From Anaerolinea thermophila (GTDB lineage Bacteria; Chloroflexota; Anaerolineae; Anaerolineales; Villigracilaceae), in assembly GCA_020722345.1 (NCBI GenBank), contig DYKZ01000007.1, positions 1-39,389 on the forward strand: DNA of 39,389 bases, given 5' to 3'. Position numbers and translations under genes: made by a program. Each line of letters starts with the position of its first letter. Position 1 is the first letter of the stretch. The notes under the pieces were generated by a model. The model saw nothing but the letters and a program-made list of their open reading frames with translations, was not told where the DNA came from and made no database searches. Positions 28,558-36,757 of this stretch are shown here, one piece after another.

Positions 28558-29595
28558 TCAGCGGAAGAGTTTTTCCAGCCCCAGCCATACGTTGTCCCGC
28601 CAGGAGGTGTAGTTGTGCCCGCCGGAAAATTCGCGGTAGTGGAAGCGGTAGCCGCGTTCTTCGAGCAGCAGGCGCATCTGGCGGTTGCCCTCCAGCAGGA
28701 ATTCCAGTTTGCCCACATCCAGCCAGACATCAATCTGCGGGGGCGGCAGGTAGCGCACCAGGTCCTCGATGACCGAGTGCAGTTCCGGGACGAAGAACGC
28801 CCCCGATTGGCTGAGCGCCTTGCCGAAGACCTGCGGCAGGCGCAGGCCGGTGTAGAGCGCCATCAGGCCGCCCATTGAAGCGCCCAGCACGCCGTAAGGC
28901 TCCACGCCGGGCGCAATCAGCGAAAGGTGCTCCTGGGCCAGCGGGATGATGTAGTCAAAGACGAAGCCGAGCGTGGCGTCGGCGCAGGAATATTCCAGGG
29001 TGCGCGCCGGCCCGCCGTTGGCGACCAGCGCCATGGCAAACGGGCGCACGCGCCGGGCGGCGATCATGTTGTCCACGATGACGTTCAGACGGGCGCGCTT
29101 GAGGTAGTCGGGGCCGTCGAAGACAACCAGCAGCGGGACGGGATTCGCCGCCGCAGGCTGGTACAGGTAAACGGTCCGTTTTGCCCCGCTGCCGTAGTCC
29201 CGCGCCTGGACCTGGTGCCTGGTCAGCGTTCCCCGCGCGATGTTGTGCATCGGCTTGGCAAAGATGGTCGGGTGGCCCTGCGGCATGTAGAAATAGTGGT
29301 TCCAGGCGCCCACGCCGTTGGAGACTTTGTTGGGGTTGAGCGGGTCTTCGACGCGCTGGCCGGTCTTGGGGTCGAGGAAGGCGTATTCGAGGTAGGCGTC
29401 GGGGGGCAGTTCGAGGGTGGCCTTCCACAGGTCGGGGGTGATGCGGGTCATCGGCTGGGGAAATTCCTCCCAGTTGTGCAGGTCTTCGATGAGCAGGACG
29501 GGCGACTTCCCCTGCCAGAGGAAGGTGGCGGTGTCGCTCTCCACAACGGGGTTGCCGGTGGTACGGGCGAGGGCGAGAAGCGGGAAGGTGGGCAT
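28558..29595 (-). CDS. Esterase (enterochelin esterase-like) with N-terminal CBM48-like region
   Basis: KRTVYLYQPAAANPVPLLVVFDGPDYLKR; GVLGASMGGLMALYTGLRLPQVFGKALSQSGAF; SGGHNYTSWRDNV. Confidence 0.85.
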   Translation of the reverse strand: MPTFPLLALARTTGNPVVESDTATFLWQGKSPVLLIEDLHNWEEFPQPMTRITPDLWKATLELPPDAYLEYAFLDPKTGQRVEDPLNPNKVSNGVGAWNHYFYMPQGHPTIFAKPMHNIARGTLTRHQVQARDYGSGAKRTVYLYQPAAANPVPLLVVFDGPDYLKRARLNVIVDNMIAARRVRPFAMALVANGGPARTLEYSCADATLGFVFDYIIPLAQEHLSLIAPGVEPYGVLGASMGGLMALYTGLRLPQVFGKALSQSGAFFVPELHSVIEDLVRYLPPPQIDVWLDVGKLEFLLEGNRQMRLLLEERGYRFHYREFSGGHNYTSWRDNVWLGLEKLFR

Positions 29596-29623
29596 GAGTC
29601 AGCGATCAGCAGTTAGCGGTCAG
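29596..29623. repeat. Heptanucleotide tandem repeat (GAGTCAG CGATCAG CAGTTAG CGGTCAG)
   Basis: Four consecutive 7-nt units with consensus NNNTCAG/NNNTTAG. Confidence 0.65.
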
Positions 29624-29758
29624 GGAGACGCGCAGGGGGTGAAGTTCGGCCATCATGATGTTCTTTTTGACAGACGGGTTGTTCATCATGAAGGCATTGG
29701 CGGCCTGTTCGAAGAAGCCGTGGCGGAAGGGGTGGAGGAAGTAGATGTAGTCGGGCAT
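29606..29758 (-). pseudogene. Internally deleted YciI-like ORF (50 aa)
   Basis: MPDYIYFLHPFRHGFFE joined in frame to QAANAFMMNNPSVKKNIMMAELHPLRVSLTANC*: YciI-type N- and C-termini without the central region. Confidence 0.6.
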
Positions 29759-29770
29759 GGGGAGGCAGGC

Positions 29771-31147
29771 TCACTCGGCGAAGGAACTCGACCAGGTTTC
29801 AAAGCAGCGGCCGCGGTGCTCATCCTGCTTGTAGAAGGTGAGGTAGGTGAGCACCTGGTAGGGGATGAATTTCTGCTCTTCCGGTTTGTGGACGGCCAGG
29901 TCGAAGTAGGTGTGCCAGGTGCCGGAGTTCATATACATCTGGCTGATCGATTCTTTGGTGTCCGGGATAAAGTCGAGCGGGACAACTTCGTGGTGGTGGG
30001 AGTGGCCGTAGACGATGAATTGCGCCCGGTGGTTGAGGAAGGCTTCTTCCTTGAGGGCGTGCTGGGAGAGGGTCAGTTCGTCCGACCAGAAGCGTTTGCG
30101 GATCCAAAGCACCAGGCTGTCGAGGGTCTTGAAGGAGAGAACGTCGGTGAGGCCGAACAGGGCTTTCAGGCCGTCCACGATGTCGGGCTTGAGTTGTTTC
30201 TTGTCGTGCGCGCGCACAAAATCCAGTTCAAGGAAGTCTTTGCCCAGTTCGTCCCAGATGGATTTGAGTTTGCGCTGGAGAGGCTCGCTGATGTTGTTGC
30301 GCCGCAACTGGCTGCTGATCCACAACGGCGTGGCCAGCGCCGGGCGAACGTTGACCAGTTCGTGCAGGGCGGTGAGCATTTCCGGGGGCAATTCGTCTTT
30401 CATTTCCTCTTCTACCCGGACCGGGAATTTGTTGATCACCTCCACCGCGAAGGCGTCGCCCAGGGCGGCTTTGTCGCGGTCCTTGTCCTCGCTGATGTTG
30501 AAATTATCGTACAGGTCGCCGTGCTGGGCATAGACTCCGTGCTGTTTCAGCAGGTCGTCAATCTCCGGCGACTCTTTGGCCTGGTGCGGGAACGGCCCCG
30601 GACGGTTCGAGAGGCCGAGGGCGTCAATGATCTGCCTGCGGATGGGGTCGAAGTCCGACTCGGGCAGGTGGTAGACCCAATCGTGGTTGCCGACCATGTA
30701 GTAGATGCTCACTTTGACCGGCACGTGCCGCAAAGTCACTTTGGCCGGTTCGCCTCGGCGATTGGCAGGCGGCAGGTTCAGGAACGCGCCGGGGATGGTC
30801 AGGCTCTTCAGCAGGCTGACGGCTTCGGCGTTGTTAGACAGGATGTCGGTGGTAATCTCCTGAAGCGAACGCAGAAATTCCGGGTCTTTGCGATCCGTCC
30901 AGGGGCGGGCGTGGTTCTCTGTCTTGTCCTTGTGCTTCAGCCACAAGGTGGAATGCTGCACGTCGAGGATGTCGCCCAGCAGGATCAGGTCCACTTCCTC
31001 GATAGGGCGGTAAGAGCCGTCTGTGCGGTACGAGGCGCGCAGGACGAGTTCCTTCAAGCGTTCCACGAACAGGCGGAAGGCGGCGGCCGAGATGGATTGT
31101 CCGCAGGTGCCGTCGGTCAGGTGCAGATCGCTGATGATAACGAGCAT
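29771..31147 (-). CDS. Calcineurin-like metallophosphoesterase
   Basis: MLVIISDLHLTDGT; DLILLGDILDVQHSTLW; YYMVGNHDWVYHL; VYGHSHHHEVV. Confidence 0.88.
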   Translation of the reverse strand: MLVIISDLHLTDGTCGQSISAAAFRLFVERLKELVLRASYRTDGSYRPIEEVDLILLGDILDVQHSTLWLKHKDKTENHARPWTDRKDPEFLRSLQEITTDILSNNAEAVSLLKSLTIPGAFLNLPPANRRGEPAKVTLRHVPVKVSIYYMVGNHDWVYHLPESDFDPIRRQIIDALGLSNRPGPFPHQAKESPEIDDLLKQHGVYAQHGDLYDNFNISEDKDRDKAALGDAFAVEVINKFPVRVEEEMKDELPPEMLTALHELVNVRPALATPLWISSQLRRNNISEPLQRKLKSIWDELGKDFLELDFVRAHDKKQLKPDIVDGLKALFGLTDVLSFKTLDSLVLWIRKRFWSDELTLSQHALKEEAFLNHRAQFIVYGHSHHHEVVPLDFIPDTKESISQMYMNSGTWHTYFDLAVHKPEEQKFIPYQVLTYLTFYKQDEHRGRCFETWSSSFAE

Positions 31148-31236
31148 GGCAAAACCTCCTGAACGCTCCCAATTATAGACCACAGATGGAAGGTACAGAA
31201 GGGCTTGCGCGGAGAAAAAGGCTGATTTTCCAGGTC

Positions 31237-31266
31237 TTGCCCATTCAACCCGAATTAAGGTACTAT
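31237..31266 (+). promoter_or_regulatory. Candidate promoter for amidase-LDT cluster
   Basis: TTGCCC - 18 nt - TACTAT, just upstream of ATG 31278. Confidence 0.4.
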
Positions 31267-31277
31267 TACGCTACATT

Positions 31278-32042
31278 ATGAATCTACCTCCTTCCTCCTC
31301 CCCTGACGCGCCGCGCGCCGGCCGCATCATCCAGAATGTGTTCAGCATCGCCGTCCTGCTGGCAACGCTGTTCACCGCCTTCTCACCGCGCCTCTTTTCG
31401 GGCGATTTTGGCGTCACCCTCTTGGCGCTGATGACGCCCCAGCCGGTTTCGGACGTCTCGGTTCCGCCCGGACGACAGGCGGTGCGCATCGGCATTGTGG
31501 CCGGCCACTGGGGCAACGGCGAGGACCGCGGCGCGGTCTGCGAGAACGGCACTGCCGAGGTGGACGTGAACTACGCTATCGCCAGTTTGGCGGCCCAGAT
31601 GCTCGAAGCCCAGGGATACACGGTTGACCTGCTCCAGGAGTTCGACCCGCGCCTGGAAGGCTACCGCGCCGCCGCGTTGGTCTCCATCCACAACGATACC
31701 TGCGCGGACCTCGGGCCGGAGGCGACCGGCTACAAAGTGGCCGCGGCAGTGGGCAGCCGCGACTCCAACCTCTCTGACCGACTGGTTGCCTGCCTGTACG
31801 ACCGCTATGGGAGCGCCACCGGCCTGCCTTTTCATCCCTCCAGCATCACCCGCGACATGACCGAATACCACGCCTTCGATGAGATGGATCCCGCCACCAC
31901 GGCGGCCATCATCGAGACCGGTTTCCTGCGCCTTGATTACGATATTCTGACGAGCCGGAAGGGGGTGGTGGCACAGGGCGTGGTGAACGGCATCCTCTGT
32001 TTTCTGAACAACGAAAGCGTTCAATCCCCTCCCTCCCCATGA
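31278..32042 (+). CDS. N-acetylmuramoyl-L-alanine amidase (Amidase_3)
   Basis: VRIGIVAGHWGN; AEVDVNYAIASLAAQMLEAQGYTVDLL; ALVSIHNDTC; IIETGFL; N-terminal TM. Confidence 0.85.
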   Translation: MNLPPSSSPDAPRAGRIIQNVFSIAVLLATLFTAFSPRLFSGDFGVTLLALMTPQPVSDVSVPPGRQAVRIGIVAGHWGNGEDRGAVCENGTAEVDVNYAIASLAAQMLEAQGYTVDLLQEFDPRLEGYRAAALVSIHNDTCADLGPEATGYKVAAAVGSRDSNLSDRLVACLYDRYGSATGLPFHPSSITRDMTEYHAFDEMDPATTAAIIETGFLRLDYDILTSRKGVVAQGVVNGILCFLNNESVQSPPSP

Positions 32043-33118
32043 ACCCCGACCCGCTTGCCGCCCGCCAGGCGCTCGAAAACGCCCGCCAGGCCGTCCGTGA
32101 GGGCGACCGGCGCTCGGCGCGCCGCTGGGCCGCGAAAGCCGCCGCGCTGTCCCCGCGCCTCGAGGAGCCGTGGCTGATCCTGGCCGGAGTGGCCAGCCCG
32201 CGGGCGAGCGTGGCCTACCTGGAACGGGCGCTGCGGATCAACCCGGAGAGCGAACGCGCCCGCCGCGGCCTCGAATGGGCGCGCGAGCGCCTGAAGCAGG
32301 AGGATGACACGCGACCGCGCCGGGCGGAGGGGAAAACCCTGGAAACGGGAGGCAGGCCGCCGGTCCGCGCCCGGGCGGAAAGCCTGCCCGCGACCGCCCC
32401 GGCGTTCAAGTCTCCGCCGCGCAAGTCGCTGGCGCGTTCGCACTGGTCGTTCGCTGCGGCGGCGATCCTGCTGGTTTGCGTGCTGGTTGCGGCAGTCTTC
32501 TGGCCGGGCCAGGCCTCGCCGGCGCGCGCCTTGTTTGGCGAGGCGCAGTCCACGCCGGCGCTGGGGGCGGCGGTGGATGTGGACAAGCCCACCTACACGC
32601 CCACGTTTACTTCCACTTTCACGCCGACAGCAACCTTTACCAGCACGCCGACGTTTACGGCCACTTTCACGCCCACCCAGACTTTCACGCCCACCAACAC
32701 GCCCCTGCCGACCAATACGCCCTTCCTGCCGGCCACCGAGGCGCCCACGCGGGCTCCCTCCGGCGGCGTGCGCTGGATTGACGTGGATCTCTCCGACCAG
32801 ATGCTCTATGCCTACGAGGGGAACACCATCGTGGCGAGTTTCCTGGTTTCCACCGGCGTGCCGGCCTTCCCGACCGTGGTGGGGCAGTTTCACATCTACA
32901 TAAAACTCGAATCCACGCTGATGGCCGGCGATGGCTACTACCTGCCGAATGTGCCTTATACGATGTATTTCTACAAAGGCTACGGCATCCACGGCACCTA
33001 CTGGCACAGCAACTTCGGTCACCCGATGAGCCACGGCTGCGTGAACATGTACACGCCCGATGCGAAATGGCTGTTCTACTGGGCCCCGCTGGGAACGCTG
33101 GTGAATGTCCACTATTAG
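32039..33118 (+). CDS. L,D-transpeptidase (YkuD) with TPR-like N-terminus, TM helix and Thr/Pro stalk
   Basis: HGTYWHSNFGHPMSHGCVNM catalytic motif; WIDVDLSDQMLYAYEGN; stalk PTFTPTATFTSTPTFTATFTP; 4-bp overlap with amidase. Confidence 0.92.
   Translation: MNPDPLAARQALENARQAVREGDRRSARRWAAKAAALSPRLEEPWLILAGVASPRASVAYLERALRINPESERARRGLEWARERLKQEDDTRPRRAEGKTLETGGRPPVRARAESLPATAPAFKSPPRKSLARSHWSFAAAAILLVCVLVAAVFWPGQASPARALFGEAQSTPALGAAVDVDKPTYTPTFTSTFTPTATFTSTPTFTATFTPTQTFTPTNTPLPTNTPFLPATEAPTRAPSGGVRWIDVDLSDQMLYAYEGNTIVASFLVSTGVPAFPTVVGQFHIYIKLESTLMAGDGYYLPNVPYTMYFYKGYGIHGTYWHSNFGHPMSHGCVNMYTPDAKWLFYWAPLGTLVNVHY
32587..32740 (+). repeat. Thr/Pro-rich low-complexity stalk coding repeat
   Basis: Repeated acGCCCACgTTTACttcCacTTTcACG units encoding (T/P/F)n. 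Confidence 0.6.
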
Positions 33119-34184
33119 CCTCGGCGCACTTTCACGGCGGGACTTTCTCAAACTGAGCGGAGCGGCCCTGCTCGGTCTTTTGTTTTCCGAACTCATCCCA
33201 GAGCGTGGGCTGGCTGCGCCCTCCCCGCTGCAGGGACGCGTCACCGTGAACCGGCTGAAGGTGCGCGCCCGCCCGTCGTTCGACGCCGAGCGCGTCGGCA
33301 CGCTGACCCGCGACGTGGTGGTGGACATCCTGGAGCAGGTGCAGGGCGGCCAGGAGGGCGATTACAACCGGCTGTGGTACCGCATTGGCGAACAGCAGTA
33401 TCTCTATTCCGGCTACGTGCAGCCGGTGAAGACCCTGGTGAACGACCCACTGGTCGAACTTCCCCTCCCCGGCATGGTGGGCGAGGTCACCATCCCTTAT
33501 GCCGAGAGTTGGTGGGGCGTCAACCGCAGTCCCTCGCCGGGACCGCGCCTGTATTACGGTTCCACGCACTGGGTCACGGAGGTGGTCGCCGACCGGCGCG
33601 ATGGCAGCCTGTGGTACAAGTGCTACGACAACCTGTGGCAATCGCACTACTACACCCGCCCGGAATACGTGCGCCTCTACACGGAGGCCGACCTCGCTCC
33701 GCTGGCGCCGCTCCTGCCCGATTATGAGAAACACATTGAGATCATCCTCGACGAGCAGATGCTCTACGCCTTCGAGGGAGAGAGGCTCGTCCGCGCGGCG
33801 CACACCGCCACCGGCCGGCGCGGCTTCGAGACGCCCACCGGATGGTTCCGCACCTTCCACAAACGTCCCACCTACCACATGACCGGCGGTTACGACGACG
33901 CCAGCCTCTTCGACCTGCCGGGCGTCCCCTGGGACACGTACATTACCGACAGCGGGGTTGCCATCCACGGCACTTACTGGCATAATGACTTCGGTACGAC
34001 TCACAGCCACGGCTGCATCAACCTGACGCCCGAAGACGCCCGCTGGGTCTACCGCTGGACCTCCCCCCCGGTCCCGCCCGGCGAACGGTTTGTTCTCGCC
34101 CCCGCTTCCGGGACCCGCGTGCGGATCCTGCAAACCAAAATTTCCAACCGAGGAGTGGATCATGAACCCCGCTTTTCAATATGA
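33105..34184 (+). CDS. Tat-signal L,D-transpeptidase with SH3-like domain
   Basis: LSRRDFLKLSGAALLGLLF; VNRLKVRARPSFDAERVGTL; HGTYWHNDFGTTHSHGCINL. Confidence 0.92.
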   Translation: MSTISLGALSRRDFLKLSGAALLGLLFSELIPERGLAAPSPLQGRVTVNRLKVRARPSFDAERVGTLTRDVVVDILEQVQGGQEGDYNRLWYRIGEQQYLYSGYVQPVKTLVNDPLVELPLPGMVGEVTIPYAESWWGVNRSPSPGPRLYYGSTHWVTEVVADRRDGSLWYKCYDNLWQSHYYTRPEYVRLYTEADLAPLAPLLPDYEKHIEIILDEQMLYAFEGERLVRAAHTATGRRGFETPTGWFRTFHKRPTYHMTGGYDDASLFDLPGVPWDTYITDSGVAIHGTYWHNDFGTTHSHGCINLTPEDARWVYRWTSPPVPPGERFVLAPASGTRVRILQTKISNRGVDHEPRFSI

Positions 34185-34743
34185 CCGTTACCTGCTCAAA
34201 CGCCAGGTCTTCGCCCTGACCGGCAAACTGCGCTTCTACAACCCGCAGGAACAACTCGTCCTCTACGTGGAGCAGAAGATGTTCCGCCTGCGCGAGGACA
34301 TCCGCGTCTATGCGGATGAATCCAAGAGCCAGGAAGTGCTGCTCATCCAAGCGCGCAGCATCATTGACTTCAACGCCGCCTACGACGTGATTGACCCGGC
34401 TTACAACCAGAAAGTCGGCGCCCTGCGCCGCAAAGGCTGGCGCTCGATGATGCGCGACGAGTGGGAGGTGCTGGATGGCAGCGACCAGGTGGTCGGCATG
34501 TTGTTCGAGGACAGCGCCGGGCAGGCCATGCTGCGCCGTCTCCTGCTCGGGTCGCTCCTGCCGCAGAACTACGATATGACCTTGGGTGATGCCCGCGTCG
34601 CCGACCTGCGCCAGCGCTTCAACCTGTTCGCTTACCAGATGGACCTCGACTTCAGCATGGATGTCAACCGCCGTCTCGACCGCCGCCTCGGCATTGCCGC
34701 CGCCACCCTGCTGGCGATTATCGAAGGCAAACAGCAGAGTTAA
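34162..34743 (+). CDS. LURP-one/scramblase-like beta-barrel family protein
   Basis: YLLKRQVFALTGKLRFYNPQEQLVLYVEQKMFRLREDIRVYADE..EVLLIQARSIIDFNAAYDV. Confidence 0.65.
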   Translation: MNPAFQYDRYLLKRQVFALTGKLRFYNPQEQLVLYVEQKMFRLREDIRVYADESKSQEVLLIQARSIIDFNAAYDVIDPAYNQKVGALRRKGWRSMMRDEWEVLDGSDQVVGMLFEDSAGQAMLRRLLLGSLLPQNYDMTLGDARVADLRQRFNLFAYQMDLDFSMDVNRRLDRRLGIAAATLLAIIEGKQQS

Positions 34744-34744
34744 G

Positions 34745-35179
34745 ATGCCGCGCCAGCCTCTCTTTTCCGGTCTCGTTGTGGACGAATTCGACCGCCCTGT
34801 GGGCGCCGCCTACGTGGGCGACGAGCCTTGCTACGTGGTGGATGACGCCGGCTTCAAGCGCCACATCCCTTCCGCCCAGGTGGACCGCGCCGTGCTGGAA
34901 ATGATCCGCCAGCAGATCAGCGGCAACGAAGGGCTGCTTTCCGAACAGGCCGCCAAGATGCTCGGCACGGACGACATCTTCTCCAGGGCCATGCTCGAAA
35001 ACCAGTTGAAGAACGTGGACAAACAGTTCGACGCGCTCTTGGAAACCGGCATCCCGGAAGAAGGCCGCATGTTCATGGGCATGGCGGGGTTCAAGATCGT
35101 CATTGACGTGCATGGCGACGTCCTGCGCTTCGACCAGCCGTCGGCAACAGACGAGGGGGGAGACAGCGGTGATGAGTAG
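34745..35179 (+). CDS. Conserved hypothetical protein
   Basis: MPRQPLFSGLVVDEFDRPVGAAYVGDEPCYVVDDAGFKRHIPS..; starts 2 nt after previous stop; acidic C-terminus. Confidence 0.65.
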   Translation: MPRQPLFSGLVVDEFDRPVGAAYVGDEPCYVVDDAGFKRHIPSAQVDRAVLEMIRQQISGNEGLLSEQAAKMLGTDDIFSRAMLENQLKNVDKQFDALLETGIPEEGRMFMGMAGFKIVIDVHGDVLRFDQPSATDEGGDSGDE

Positions 35180-35218
35180 CCCGGCAACAGGGTATGCGGC
35201 CTTCTTGTCCCTTTTCGA

Positions 35219-35258
35219 GCCTGGCAGGTATCCTCGCGCTGTCAGGCCTGTATTTTTA
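35219..35258 (+). terminator. Terminator after the cell-wall cluster
   Basis: GCCTGGCAG...CTGTCAGGC stem (one G-U) then ctgTATTTTTATT. Confidence 0.75.
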
Positions 35259-35275
35259 TTCAGGCAGACTCCATC

Positions 35276-35304
35276 TTGACTTCCCCCCTTCCCGATTGTA
35301 TGAT
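35276..35304 (+). promoter_or_regulatory. Sigma70-like promoter upstream of flavin-reductase remnant
   Basis: TTGACT - 17 nt - TATGAT. Confidence 0.6.
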
Positions 35305-35341
35305 ACGTTTGATGTGAAATGCTCCCGAAAGGCCAAACATC

Positions 35342-35438
35342 CCTACCACCAAGTCACGAAGACACGAATTTGGTTGGAAATATTCCCTTGTTGAAACCAT
35401 TCCTCTCTCCTTTTTGTGACCTCGAGCCTTCGTGGTAG
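35342..35438. repeat. CACGAAG-type imperfect palindromic intergenic repeat
   Basis: TACCACCAAGTCACGAAGACACGAA ... TTTTTGTGACCTCGAGCCTTCGTGGTA inverted arms. Confidence 0.65.
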
Positions 35439-35587
35439 CGTTCTCGATCATAGACTGCCGCCTGGCGCAGGCCATCCCGGCCGGGAGTACGACCCTCTAC
35501 CTCGGCGAAGTGGCGGCTGTATCCACTAAAAAAGACGGCAGTCCGCTGATCTATTTCAACCGCGATTATCAGAAACTTTGCCCCTAG
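35435..35587 (+). pseudogene. C-terminal remnant of flavin reductase family protein
   Basis: IIDCRLAQAIPAGSTTLYLGEVAAVSTKKDGSPLIYFNRDYQKLCP*; no intact N-terminus upstream. Confidence 0.65.
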
Positions 35588-35599
35588 TGGAGGCAAACC

Positions 35600-36169
35600 A
35601 TGTCCGATTCGCTCACCCCGGAGGAAAAGCAAATTTTGTTGAAATTGGCGCGCCAGGCCATCGAAGCCGCCGTAAATGGGGAGGCGCCCCCGCCCCCCGC
35701 CCCGGCCTCCCTGACCCCGAGCCTGCTCGCCGATGGCGCCAGTTTCGTCACGCTGACAAAGCGCGGCGCCCTGCGCGGCTGCATCGGCGCGCTCGAACCG
35801 TACCAGCCGCTGGCAGCGGACGTGTGCGAACATGCCGCCGCGGCCGCCCGCGAAGACTACCGCTTCCCGCCGGTCGAGGCAGACGAACTGTCCGAGATCG
35901 AGATCGAGGTCTCGCGGCTGACCCTCCCCGCGCCGCTGGAATACCGGGACGCCGACGACCTGCTCGCCAAACTGCGTCCCGGCGTGGACGGCGTCATCCT
36001 GCGCGACGGCTGGCGGCGCGCCACCTTCCTGCCGCAGGTGTGGGAGAAGATCCCCGACAAGGCCGAGTTCCTGGCCAACCTGTGCTACAAGATGGGCGCC
36101 GCGCCGGATGCGTGGCGTAAGAAACACTTAGAGGTGTTGACCTATCAGGTCGAGGAATTCCGCGAGTGA
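35600..36169 (+). CDS. amrA: AMMECR1 / AmmeMemoRadiSam system protein A family
   Basis: FVTLTKRGALRGCIGALEPYQPLAADVCEHAAAAAREDYRFPPV; LPQVWEKIPDKAEFLANLCYKMG. Confidence 0.93.
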   Translation: MSDSLTPEEKQILLKLARQAIEAAVNGEAPPPPAPASLTPSLLADGASFVTLTKRGALRGCIGALEPYQPLAADVCEHAAAAAREDYRFPPVEADELSEIEIEVSRLTLPAPLEYRDADDLLAKLRPGVDGVILRDGWRRATFLPQVWEKIPDKAEFLANLCYKMGAAPDAWRKKHLEVLTYQVEEFRE

Positions 36170-36247
36170 GAGCCGATTCGGCGCTCAAACGCCCCCGAAT
36201 TCGGGTATACTCGATTTACACTATCAAAAGACCAAAAGGAGAATGCC

Positions 36248-36676
36248 ATGTACGATAATACCATGCTCGCTTCGCCGCCGCCTGTCCCTGAGCCGGATGC
36301 GCCTCCGGTTGTCCAGAAGCAGTCCAAATTGGGCATTGCAGCCTTTGTTTTTGCCCTGCTGGCGCTGCTCATGTTCTGCATCGGCTTCGTCATCTCGTTC
36401 GGCTACGGCTTTTCGCTGGCGGCGAACAACCCCTATTACAATCCGTCCATGATTGACCAAAGTTCGCCGGTGATCCTGATCGCCAGCGGCCTCTTCTGTT
36501 GCAGCCCGATCCTCAGCCTCGTTGGCGTCGGACTGGGCATCGCCTCGGTCGTCCAGAAGACGGACAAGAAGACCCTCGGCATCATCAGCCTGGTCATCAA
36601 TGGGCTGATTATCTTGTCCGTCTGCGTGCTATTCGTCATTGGCTTGGCGGCTCAAACCGGGGCATTGCCGTACTAA
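36248..36676 (+). CDS. Small DUF4190-like membrane protein
   Basis: Pro-rich N-terminus then AAFVFALLALLMFCIGFVISF; ILSLVGVGLGIASVVQKTDKKTLGIISLVINGLIIL. Confidence 0.65.
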   Translation: MYDNTMLASPPPVPEPDAPPVVQKQSKLGIAAFVFALLALLMFCIGFVISFGYGFSLAANNPYYNPSMIDQSSPVILIASGLFCCSPILSLVGVGLGIASVVQKTDKKTLGIISLVINGLIILSVCVLFVIGLAAQTGALPY

Positions 36677-36705
36677 CATCAGGGGGAGGGCAGCCAAACA
36701 AAATA

Positions 36706-36743
36706 AAGCGCAGAGACCACCGCAGCGGGTGGTCTCTGTGCTT
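36706..36743. terminator. Shared hairpin terminator between convergent genes
   Basis: AAGCGCAGAGACCACC gcagcg GGTGGTCTCTGTGCTT; minus side followed by TATTTTGTTTGG. Confidence 0.75.
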
Positions 36744-36757
36744 GTGGAGGCATTTTC

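Noticed and set aside
27643-28878. 411-aa plus ORF spanning coaBC and esterase
   Set aside because: Crosses two genes on the opposite strand; Gly/Arg-rich shadow ORF.
29417-31162. 581-aa plus-strand ORF antisense to metallophosphoesterase 29771-31147
   Set aside because: Long antisense frame caused by codon bias; no recognisable motifs and the minus strand has clear HD/GNHD/GHSHH motifs.
32587-32740. Repetitive tract that could be mistaken for a direct-repeat or CRISPR-like array
   Set aside because: In-frame Thr/Pro stalk of the L,D-transpeptidase; no spacers and units are too short and variable.
35600-36169. Complete AmmeMemoRadiSam system
   Set aside because: Only the A component (AMMECR1) is present; no radical-SAM or Memo partner within the window.
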